Positions 36,185 through 46,505 of a DNA stretch of 64,000 nucleotides are shown here, one piece after another. The notes below the pieces were generated by a model, which saw only the letters and a program-made list of their open reading frames with translations, ran no database searches and had not been told where the DNA came from. How positions within the stretch are numbered: position 1 is the stretch's first letter; each line of letters begins with the position of its first letter. This DNA is from Holothuria scabra (taxonomy: Eukaryota; Echinodermata; Holothuroidea; Aspidochirotida; Holothuriidae), in contig CM074185.1 in the NCBI GenBank assembly GCA_037179385.1, positions 49,665,000 to 49,728,999 of the forward strand. The letters are read 5' to 3'. The translations under genes and the position numbers were made by a program.

Positions 36185-38869
36185 CATAGGCGTACGAGGC
36201 GGGGCAGGGGGGGGGGGGCACAGGGTGGGGCAGACTGCCTCCCCAAATTTTTTCAAGACCTAAAATTCGGGCAGGGATCTGGAAAAATTCGGGCAGCCGT
36301 TTGAGTCTTAAAACCTGGTTTGTTTTTACTTACACAGAAAACTCCTAGGCGCGCCAGAATTCCTCCAAACACTTGGCCGAAAAAATAATAAAAAAGCATC
36401 ATAGTCACGGTACAATTTTCCTGAAACTCTAAAAGATACCAGAATTCGCGACACATTCGGGCAGCTTATGAAAAAACAATTTTTCGTCAGCCTCACTTCA
36501 TATTCCTGCGCAAACCTTTGCCCGAAATGACACAATATTCGGGAAAAAGTTGCAAAAAAGTTCTGGGATATTTTTAATTGCCAGATTACAAGGGGGGAGA
36601 GGATGTATACAGTCCCCAAAATTTTGAACGAACAAATCATTCAAAAGCTATCTTGTGACGCACCATATTACTAAATGACAATCACCAATAGTCACCAGAA
36701 GGCTGAAACGTACTTGGTCGAGAGGTATTTGGGCAGCATATGGATGAGATGACGATTTTGCACTTTTCAAAATGATCCTCATCAAATTGTGCGAAACTTT
36801 AAACCTCAGTGCTGTGAAACCGAAATTCGGGCAATGGTAAACAAATCAGCGTAGCTTGTTTGCTCACTCATACGAATTTAGTGTGAACAAATCTGCAAGT
36901 AAGTCTGCCCACAAATTCATGTAAAAACATCTAGCAACGTGACAAGCCGGGTTTTTCTCAAAGGGCGTTAGTAGAAAAATCATTTATATATAGTCGGGAG
37001 TTCGGCCCGAGTCATATAGACAGTTGTATTAATTCAGTGGAACTGGAATTCGGGCAAAAGTCGCAACCATGGGCTTCCGGAAGGGGGGGGGGGCAAGGGG
37101 GAACCCCCTCCCCTCCCCCCGGAAAATCAAACTTGTGAAAAAAATTAATTAAAAATTGAAAAAAAAAATTAAAAATGAATCATCAAAATATCTTCACTCA
37201 CAGCGTCAGTTTCTACTCCTGAAATATGCGGACATTTGACCAGGAAAAGCAAAAGAGAAGATGGTATGCTGAATAGTGAAATCGCAATTTGGGGACCATC
37301 ATTCATGATATCTATTGGAAATTTGTAATTGTAAAAACTATGCCACAATTGTACTAGTTGTCAGGTGTGTAGTGTGCATATGGCATCCGACTATTGATGA
37401 ATGCGTTGGTCTTGGTTCGGTCCCGTGCTGATCTCATGTGGCCACGCGCGGATGTAACTGGGATATACCAGGTGATTTTTTTTTTTTTGGAGGGGGGGGG
37501 GTATGATTCATAATTGGGTAACGGATATAGGCTTATATAGGCTGTTTGACAGTTGTAAGTTTTATCGTGCATAGGCGTGCGGGGACATGACCGAGAGGCA
37601 GATTTCCCTTCAACAATATTTTACATTGAAAATTCTAAAAATCTAAAAATTACAGACATGAAATTCCTGTTTCAGGGCTGGGTACATGCAGCTTATAACA
37701 CTCGCCAAGTGTCGTTTCCGGCCATCTGGAGGGTTTGTAAGGCCCAAAATTCTCTTGTACGCTCCGCGCCAACTGATGGTGGCGCTCCGCTTAGATAGTG
37801 TACACAATTGAATCATCCATGAATGACCTTGCCCCCCCCCCTTGTAAAATTTTCTGCAGACGCCCATGGTCGCAACAGAGTCACAGACATACGGTACTCA
37901 TGTTTTTAAATCCGTTCTACAGTTTTCCCCGGAAAAGATACAAGACCAGGTAATGTTTTATACATTCCCAGGTGCGGTGTATCACTATATTATGTTTTTT
38001 CACATCTCAAATGTTTTTAAGGACGAACCTCAGTTACCTATTGCTAAATCGGGGAAGAATATATAAATAGTGCCCTGTCAACGCCCTTTTTTATTTAATG
38101 GGTACGGTTTGTGGGGATCAAGTGTGCCAAAACCGTTGATATGGACTTAGGTCGTTTGCTCACTAGGAAATAATTTGCGCCCTTGTTTGTTTAAATGCAT
38201 ATAAACAGGCTGGTATCTTGCTTGGGAATCGCGAAAAATTGAGTTAATCGGTTTTTAAGGGCCAATTCGTTGCATGGCATCGCCACTCAGGTAACTCGGG
38301 CCTCTGAATCTGAGCTAAACAGGCTGCTAAAACACACGGGATCCTTATAAAGTTCGACAAAACTTATATTTAATAGGCAGCCGGAATGCGATGCAATGTC
38401 ATCCTCCCTTGAAGTTGAGAAGCCTTGGGATTTTCGAGGGTTTCTGAAGTTTTTCAATTTTCAAAATTATATTGATGATAATCTCATGCTGCATGACGTA
38501 AAATAGTTTGTAGAACGCGCAAACAAACTCATTTTCCAATGATTATAGCTTAATGTCGTCATCCAATGGGAGTGCCAAGTGGTACATTTCATCTGGGAGT
38601 TTTCTGACCTTTTTGTAGATTTGCTCATTTTTGGTCAAAATTTGATTGCACACGAAAGTTCAAAATATCGACGGCTTTGATTCTGCTTATAAGCCTGAGA
38701 AAGGCCATTTTCGGCTGTCTGAGGGTTGCGATTTTTCAAAATTTTCTGTACGCTTCGCGCCAACTGATGGTGGCGCTCCGGTTAGATAGTCTTTCGGGCA
38801 GAATTACATTTTTCGGGCAGATAATCCTCTGCCCCCCCCCCCAAACTGAAATGTTCCCGTACGCCTATG
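36185..38869. mobile_element. hAT-like element, 2.69 kb, host of a nested element
   Basis: The ends CATAGGCGTACG and CGTACGCCTATG are a perfect 12-bp inverted repeat. The element is flanked by a perfect octamer GTAATTAT (36177-36184 and 38870-38877). The left part has recurrent TTCGGGCAG words also seen at 25290, 47390 and 49190. Near the right end is the CGCGCCAACTGATGGTGGCG module (about 38757-38776), then a C run. Without the nested insertion it is 1.88 kb. Short frames only; no transposase is visible. Confidence 0.9.
37068..37868. mobile_element. Nested hAT-like element, 801 bp
   Basis: Begins CATGGGCTTCCGGAAGGGG and ends GACGCCCATG; the inverted match is short (CATGGGC plus scattered positions). 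It is flanked by a perfect octamer GTCGCAAC (37060-37067 and 37869-37876), proving insertion into the 36185 element. Near its right end is TCCGCGCCAACTGATGGTGG (about 37762-37781), and before it GTTTCCGGCCATCTGGAGGG, both shared with other copies in this window. It is non-coding. Confidence 0.85.
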
Positions 38870-38877
38870 GTAATTAT

Positions 38878-40364
38878 ACCTGATGGACCAATTTACGACT
38901 GCCAGATCACCTAATATTGCGTGAACTTGGGGGTCTTCCCCATCGACTCACAACAGGGTTCTCCTCTTGGACCTCGCTCGTGGCCTTTAAGTATAGACCC
39001 CTGGAATTCGCTCGCTCGTTCAAACTTGCTCTTCGCGCTCGTGGTGCAACTTCGATGCACTGGTGACTCTTTTTCGGACCAGCCGCCCCACCCGTGAAAA
39101 CATTTGTCACGGTCTTCTTCCAAACTTTGTCTTTTCAAATGATTTGATGACAAGTAGTTCGGCTTATGGGCAAATTTTAATTACCATGAAACAATGCAAA
39201 TTCCTACAACAACAATTTGAGAATATTTATCTGTTCATAGAATGCAATATTGCGAGAGTTTCTGGTAACTTCTCCAGTTGGACCACGCAACTTCGAAACA
39301 CGCCACTGTGGATCATCAAAATTTGACGGAAGCCGCCCAAGAGTACTAATCTTTTTTGAAATTCTCCCCTCCCCCGGCAGCTGAATGTCAGCAAGATAAT
39401 TTTAGTGTTGCATCTACAGTAAGCGTTCTCTAATTTTCTTAATTTACACTCAAATCAGTAAAAAAAAAACAAATTTAAATATTGAATCCATGGTAAAAAG
39501 TACATTCAGATCAACAAGTACTAGTTTCTACAATCATTTAATTTACAATGTAAATGCAACGACAGATTTATAGGCCCTATGTTTATAAGCAATATGTCAT
39601 TACAGGGATTAGCGTGAGAAATGATTGGCACATATCACGAGACAATGAATGACGGTCAGAATTAAGCGCACAAACAAATAATCGGTGGATTGTTTGAATG
39701 CTGAATCTTTTGGAAACATCGGCAAAACTGGATCTTGTGTAAACTAGCAACTCCCTGGTGTAAATAAGGTCGCCAGTATGTTCTAGACTGGACCCAATAT
39801 CTTGAACATATTTTGCCCCACCATCTGTAAAAATTGGGTGAGGTGAAGGTGGGTGGGTTGTGACACGTACAGGTATAATTTAGGTGGCGTTGGTCAGTGC
39901 AGGGTAGGGTCTTGGTATAATTTAGATGATGTCGGTCAATGCAACATTAATTGTTCGAAGTCCAGCAAGAAGTTCGGTGCACAAAAAATAGTAATAATAA
40001 TTAAAATCAATTTATTGTAGGATCATCACTCATTGCTGAAGACAGAAATCTCATGTGACTATATGCCTATATATAGACGCCGTTGTCAAATTGTGGCCCA
40101 TACATTTTTTACCCTTCATAAAATCATAGTCTACGATCAGAGGTGGATTAAGGAAGTGGGGACACAGGCTCCCCTTTCAGACGAGCTGACCTTTTTAATT
40201 AATAAAACAAAAATAATATGGGCCTATTCCAACCAAATAAGACTCATGTGGTGTGTCATATTTGCACCCCACTTGGAAAGAATACAACGTAATGTCTGTT
40301 AAGGTTCTGATTAAAGGAATGTGAGATGTCATTTTCGGCTGTCTCATGACGTCCCGATTTTTCA
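38878..40364. other. Non-coding DNA, no gene seen
   Basis: GC-richer 38910-39110 has overlapping frames on both strands but no domain. At 40139 CAGAGGTGGATTAAGGAAGTG resembles a hAT left end with no partner found. Nothing else is recognisable. Confidence 0.4.
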
Positions 40365-41480
40365 TTGTGTACAATGTGAAAAAAAGTTTTTAATATTATA
40401 ATATTTTCTACAGGTACAGAAGAAAAAATAAAGAAATACAAGAATAATACATAATGAATTGACAGCACTTCGTTTGTTTTTCATTTTTGGCTTCCCCAAA
40501 GGGATATCCTATGGACTCATGCAATCAAGACTTTTGCAAAACATGTTTAGGATCGTGCATTTTAGTGTGGGCGTATACTTTGGCTCATCGACCTTCGACC
40601 ATCGACATTGGTGCACAAGTGCTACGCGACTATATAATTGTTCACTGAAGCCAAAGACCGACTTAATCGAAAATTGGTTTTGATGACTCAGCCAGACGAG
40701 ACCATTTATAACGTGGGCAATTGTGCGCTCTGTTTCTAGAAGAAATAGTATTGTTTGCAATTAAAGAAAAACCCGAACACGTGTTATTCTGTTTAATTCG
40801 TTCAATGCATATTATGATAACAGATTCACTTCATAGTCGAAACTTTGAGAAACAGCAACTTTTGACGAGAGAAATATTTTAACCTTCTTTAAAATGTTTC
40901 AAACTTTCACACTGAGTTATATAATAGGTATCTTTTGAGTTTCAAATAAGATTTAGAACGTATGGAAGCCGAGAGCTTACAGAAGAAAGACATATGCGTT
41001 AGCACTTTGGGGGATGGCGTCATTCCCTCGGCAGTTATTTAAAGGCCTTCTGGTGGCTCTTCACCGGGGTTTTGTAAATAAAAAAACCCAAAAATATTCC
41101 ACACCATGTCCTTGAAACCCTGTCGCAACTCCTTTTCCTAACTCAACCGACATATCTCATTTTAGAGATTAATATTTCCTGCAGTGGCATCAAAATAATA
41201 AATAAACTGAATTTAATGTCAAATTAATGAGCCGCGATGACATAGTCGCAGATCTACATAATGCACCAAATGAAAAGAAAAATTTGCATTATTTTATAGA
41301 TTTGTATCTTCCGAACGCTATATGCTATTGAGATGAAGATTTTGCCTCTTAAAAAAGAAAACCTTTCTGCATATCCTGAAGTTAATAAATTTTGTGTCCG
41401 GGAATATTCGGGGAACGTTTCTGTAAATGTACAATCAAAGCAAACGACAATAATCGCGAATATAATGCTGAGTTAATTTA
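40365..41480. repeat. Interrupted repeat copy, partner of 34540-34800
   Basis: Left half (TTCATTGTGTACAAT, TACAGAAGAA, AAATAAAGAAATACAAGAAT, GAATTGACAGCACTT, CGTTTGTTTTTCATTTT) and right half (CAAAGCAAACGACAATAATC, GCGAATATAA) match 34540-34740. In the earlier copy they are about 20 bases apart; here about 930 bp (about 40488-41425) separates them, indicating an insertion. That inserted part contains copy 3 of the GCCGCGATGACATCACA repeat. Confidence 0.6.
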
Positions 41481-41649
41481 GTTAACGCTGATATAAATTC
41501 ATTGAATGCTGTCATTAATCATGTTATCATTACTGATTAGGAAGTAAAATACAACGGATCATTTTGCCAATTTTTCACTAATTTTGTTCGCAAAATGTTG
41601 TTTTTCATTACATATGTATGTTAGAGAGGATCTCTGAGCTTTCCACTAG

Positions 41650-42310
41650 TTCCGCGAAACGCCACGCGCTGTCGTACAACTCAAGTTCCACACGCTGCCT
41701 AGCCTGCTATAAGCAGACTATTGTGTTTGCGTTTCAACTACTACATTCACATATCAAAAATCTTTCTTTCGCTACTGTAAATAATGCTATGAGTCTTTCA
41801 ACGGCTTCACTGTTGAACAGCCCACGTTTCCAACTAAGTTACATGTCATACCTACGGTATACAATAGCCTGCCAACTTTCTAGCGAATTTCATTTACGAC
41901 CACCAAATATGACGTCACGACAAAAATTAAAATACTAAATTATATCTCGCGTAATAGGTAATATTTAAGCATCGAACGTATGGCCTGGTGCACATTTTCC
42001 ACCTACAAAAGCTAATTAGGTTGTTCGCCGTTCGTTGTATCAGTTGAATGTACCAAATAACACTATTCATACTTGTTTCGTGCACCACGTGACCACCTCA
42101 TGTTTATCAATTCGTCCCTCAAAATGCGGGATTCCTGTAAATGGAAACTGGACGAAGCAGGTTTGCAGACTCTGTATAGTATTGTATACTGTTTAGAGGG
42201 GTGTATTATGATTTTGAGAGAGCGCCATCTTTCGGCTACTACAGAGTCTGCTCCGCAGGCTACGCGCTGCCGTACAAATTGTACAAACTTTACGGCAGCG
42301 CGTGGAACTT
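41650..42310. mobile_element. Foldback-like inverted repeat
   Basis: The left arm (41663-41720: CACGCGCTGTCGTACAA, CAAGTTCCACACGCTGCC, AGCAGACT) is matched inverted by the right arm (42245-42304: AGTCTGCT, CGCGCTGCCGTACAA, GCGCGTGGAACTTG). The right arm is itself a hairpin, ACGCGCTGCCGTA / TACGGCAGCGCGT (42262-42274 with 42291-42303). No coding region. Boundaries are approximate. Confidence 0.6.
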
Positions 42311-42683
42311 GAGGCAGGGCGTGCCAGTGGGTGTTAGCGCGCGGAATAGTAGGACCCTGCCATAGAGTAGGATGCTCTATGGACCCTGCCTAAGACTAGC
42401 CTACGTCAGGTCGTGTAATTTTTTTTCCGAGGACGAATGGGGGTAACTTCGCCAGTGGAAGAACCAATGATAATAGCCAAGCACTGTAAATTGCTAAAAA
42501 AACAAACAAACAAAGCCCCGCATCAGTCCTGGGAATAAAAATTAGACCTTCTTGTGAGGCAGGTAGAGGTGCATAATCCCGCTCTATGCCCCCTGCAGTG
42601 CGCTTGGCTGTTAGGATTTCTCCGGTTCTCCTCTGCAGTGGGAAAAATGGGTATATAGTGCTCCTCTAGTTTTGAACAATTAA

Positions 42684-43627
42684 AGGCCCAGTTCTCTTAT
42701 ACCAAACAGTACCATTTCTCCTAACCTAAGTCCATCCCACAATTGTCTGAAATCACGTCCAGAAACAATCCAAACCTCTCACCCCAAACTACAGTTTTGG
42801 GACCCGGCCTGGTACCAAAATTCTCAATTGGCTCAGCTCTTTGACTGACAGCTTCTTCAAACAATGCAGAGTGCCAAAACTTATATATTACACAGCATGT
42901 ATGGTACTGAGAATATTTTGATTATATAAATTGAGTTTTTCTATACTCACCTCAAGCAATAAACTGAGATTAAAGTGTACCTCAAGTCAAAAAACTCAAA
43001 AATATATATTTGAGACCATGAAAAATGAATTCCAACAGTCTAACTACCATCTTCATATGACATTCCTCAGCTGAGATATAAAATGTTGAAGTTTATTCAC
43101 TTAAAACAGATTGGTCGATTGCGCAATAATTTGTGACTGTCTTGTTGTACAACTCACATAACATGCTTTGTTTCCCTTTAAAATTGAAAATGTTTTTATG
43201 ACCTTGAACACTTCCTGTTTGCTTGCATAGCATGTTGCACAAGGAGGGCTTGATTAATTACATCACCTCATATGAGTAAGAGTGCTATCACACCTTGGTA
43301 CAAGGTGCAGTAACGTTCGGAAAAACAAAGAAATACAAAGATTGTAATTTGAGTAGTACAAGAATGACATCACAAATTATTGGGCAGTGCACCATTTTAA
43401 TTTGAGTGAGTAAACTTTAACATTTTATATCTCAGCTCAGAAATGTCCTATGAAGATGGGAGTTGGACTGTGTTAATTCTCTTTTCATGCTCTTTAATAT
43501 ATATTTTTAAATATTTTGACTTGAGGTACACTTTAAGTCTGGATGAGGATGAATTTCAGACAATTGTGGGAGGGGCTTCAGTAAGGTTAGGAGAATTGGT
43601 ATTGTTTGGGGTGAGAGAACAAGGTCT
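42684..43627. mobile_element. MITE family member split by a nested MITE
   Basis: The left end (TTAA)AGGCCCAGTTCTC and the right end GAGAACAAGGTC(TTTAG) are inverted. Internal phrases CCCACAATTGTCTGAAAT, CAGAGTGCCAAAACTTA and CTCACCTCAAGCAATAAACTGA match the 28382 copy. The inverted half carries GGATGAGGATGAATTTCAGA and ACAATTGTGGGAGGGGCTTC. The nested element at 42974-43532 interrupts it. Non-coding. Confidence 0.65.
42974..43532. mobile_element. TTAA-flanked MITE with long inverted arms, 559 bp
   Basis: TTAA flanks both ends (42970-42973, 43533-43536). Ends AGTGTACCTCAAGTCAAAA and TTTTGACTTGAGGTACACT are a perfect 19-bp inverted repeat, and similarity continues for about 170 bp (TCTCAGCTGAGATATAAAAT-like phrases on both arms). 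TTAA duplications are the hallmark of the piggyBac superfamily. It sits inside the 42684 element. Non-coding. Confidence 0.75.
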
Positions 43628-43631
43628 TTAG

Positions 43632-44927
43632 GTCCGACTGAACATTCAACAATTGTCTGTTTCTGCAGATAACATCAACTTTTCAACTTTATTATTATTT
43701 TTTTTTAAAGCTAACATACAGGATGAGATATTGCTCGTTCATCTTTAATATTAGTTGGCTGTAAGTATTGCACATATTCCTTGCGTTCTTATGGGCGGGC
43801 CGGTGCCAGTGGGTTCTCCTAGGCCTACCGATAAAAGAAAAAAAATATTAGCGGCGGTGGCGGTTCAACAAGACAAGCCTGAGTTTTTTCCGATCCACCT
43901 ACCAGTGGCGTAGCCACGGAGGGGAGGGGGGGGGGTGGGAGGGCTGGGGGCCTAGCCTCCCTCCAGATTTTCTTCACCCCCCCCCCCCCCAGATTTTTTG
44001 CGTCCTGATGGAGTAATTTAAAAATAAAATGTTTGAACCGGGAAATAAACTTTGAAGTATTTCCTTCAAAACAGTAACTTAAAAAAAAACATCGCCGAAT
44101 GTGTGAAAAACACATTTTGTGGGCACGTATAATATCAAGTAATAACTTCAAAATGCCTACTTTCACTAAATTAGATACCGTTTGTGATCTCCACTGTCGT
44201 TTTTTGCATTTCACTAAGAAGATGAAACGAAAGTCTCGACGACAAACTTTAATGTGACTTTGTTAGGGTAAGACCCTTTCTGCATTTCGGATGGCTGATT
44301 GATTTACTGAAAATAAGGCAATCGTACACTGGAGACCACTCTTACACGACCATTCCTATACTTTATCATGCACAAAATATGCCGTAAGCAGGTAAGGGTA
44401 AGGTACTGCCTTCGGATAATTCTTCCCTTCCATCCTTAACAAGAAGGCCTAGGCCTATGTCGTGCCTCACTCGTGCCCATGACAAGTGCCACTGTAGGAC
44501 GATTTTTTCGACAAGTCCTCTTTTTACTACTTGGCCCTGGCGTCCGGGGGATCTGTGAAATGTCCACAAGATCCTGATTTCATGTGTTTCCCACATGATC
44601 CGTACTTCTGCTCTGCGGTCCAATTATTTTGAGAGATTTATCCGTAGTATTTTAATTTTGACTACGTAATGTATCGATGGACAAATACTGCACCATTTTG
44701 CACATTGTTTCTTTGGTAGTATGTATGTCTCTTGTAAAATTTCTACAAAAACTAAAAATATTTTGATATTTTTCATGCTCCCCAAAATGGGAAAATCCTA
44801 AAACTTAGGCCTATAATCTGTTTAAAGTTTGCCAAACATGGCACCATTTTGCATCTAGGAAATCTAACGCAAAGAAAGTTTTTCAGAGGGGAACACAACT
44901 ACCGGTACTTTTGGTTTTCCTGTTAAA
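43632..44927. other. Non-coding DNA with a hAT-type end and G/C runs
   Basis: At 43912 CAGTGGCGTAGCCACGGAGG is a typical hAT-style left end followed by a G run (about 43928) and a C run (about 43977). No right end was found. A 129-aa minus frame over this low-complexity DNA is not credible. Confidence 0.45.
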
Positions 44928-45122
44928 GGGTAAGGTACTGCCTTAGGTAAGCTGAAATCCATTCAAATATTGCCGCATTTGGGGCCGGGTACATCCAGTT
45001 TAAAAAACGTGGGGAGTGCCGTTTCCGGCCATCTGGAGGGGTTTTAAAGCCCAAAATTTTCTTGTACGCTCCGCGCCAACCTATGGTGGCACTCCGCTTA
45101 GATTCAAATATTGCCGTATTTG
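44928..45122. repeat. GCGGAGCG-module copy between 20-bp direct repeats
   Basis: TTCAAATATTGCCGCATTTG (44962-44981) and TTCAAATATTGCCGTATTTG (45103-45122) bracket a minus-oriented module: GGGTACATCCAG, GCCGTTTCCGGCCATCTGGA, TTCTTGTACGCTCCGCGCCA, GCACTCCGCTTAGA. A second copy of the first parts follows at 45300-45430. Confidence 0.6.
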
Positions 45123-46505
45123 CGATCTACGTCCTTCTGAAGTTTATATCCCAAGGGAAAGGGAGATACGGGTTGCCTTTAGTCTTATCCCCCAGGCCAC
45201 AGATCATATGTGCCCAGTTTGGGGTCCCTAAAAAGTGTATGTATTACCATTTTCCATAGATTGATTTTTTATTCTCATTATTTGAGAAGTCGCAGACATG
45301 AGATTCGTATTTCAAGGCTGGGTACATCCAGCTTAAAACACATGGGAAGTGCCATTTCCGGCCATCTGGAGGGGTTTTAACGCCAATAATTTTCTTACGT
45401 GGAGCTCCATCATTACGGTTGGCGAGGAGCGTACATTCGTTTTCTTTTTTTAACTTTACACATAGTGGCGGGTTGGCCTAAAGCCCTACAATACCAGGGA
45501 TGGTATAGATACCAAACTATAAAGCCCAGGTCACACTACAGCGATATCGGATCGGATTACCATCCGATTTTTGTGAGTTTTAATTAAAATCTCCTCCATC
45601 CATGCGTTATCGGAAAGAACCAAAAATTTGCCATATTTTGTAGGCTATATATGATATGGTATGGGAGGACCACGGAAATGAAATGTGATGTATTTATTCC
45701 GTGACGTCACGTTGACAAATGGCTTTTATCGGACTACGAGTATCCGATAAATGCTGTCTGCGGATGTGACGTCACGGAACAATTGGTATATCTAAGAATT
45801 TCGTAGTCCTTCGATACAAATCATAGTCCACATTTTCATATATTTAATTTGTGACAGGAATTACAAGAAAGTTCAAATGTTGTTTAATTTGACCCACAAA
45901 AAAAGTGAACTCTGTAGCAATTTTCCATCATTTGAAGATCTCATTTTTGTTTTTTGCAAAGAATTTTTCAAAGGGTTTTCCAAAAAGTACACTGTTGCTC
46001 CCACATTAAGTTCCAGATTTTAAATGTAAAGAAGCAAAAAAATCAATAGGCTAGTTACTTCGACGGATACTAGCCTTCGTAGCATAAAAATAGACCTATG
46101 TAACCCAGAGAAAATCCCAAAGTATAGCTAGATGAAATTAATTTCACCGACGGAATTTATTATTTATTTATAATAATGGCAAAATATTCTCGGAAAATAT
46201 TCTGATTTGGTCGGAGAACTTAAATCTCTGGGTACAAGAAAAAGTGTGTAACCACAAACAATTCTTCTGATCTTCAGTTTTTGCCGGAACAGATGTGTGA
46301 GAGGCAAAGAATTCTTAAACTCTTCAAATTTCCTAAGAAAAAACCAGTACAAAAAAATTTATCAAAAGATTTTATCTAATATAGTTAACATGAAAAGAAT
46401 TTGCATAAAAAGAGCAAATTTAAGAGAAGGTTAACTAGCCAATATAGTAAAAGTTTTCATGCAGAGCTGGCAACATTATTTGTGCTCATAACTACGAAGT
46501 TTTTT
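45123..46505. other. Non-coding DNA with module copy and a nested palindrome
   Basis: 45300-45430 repeats the GGCTGGGTACATCCAGCTTA and CATTTCCGGCCATCTGGAGG blocks. 45699-45777 is a nested inverted repeat listed separately. The rest shows nothing. Confidence 0.5.
45699..45777. repeat. Nested inverted repeat with CRE-like ends
   Basis: The ends CCGTGACGTCAC and GTGACGTCACGG are a perfect 12-bp inverted repeat, each containing the TGACGTCA palindrome. Inside, TTATCGGA and TCCGATAA form a second pair. Similar CGGATCGGATTACCATCCGAT words lie at about 45547. It may be a small MITE. Confidence 0.75.

Noticed and set aside
37571..37590. CATAGGCGTGCGGGG as the left end of a third nested element
   Set aside because: No inverted partner or octamer duplication found inside 37068-37868.
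43825..44214. 129-aa minus-strand frame with Pro runs
   Set aside because: Pro runs are translations of G/C homopolymers at a transposon end.
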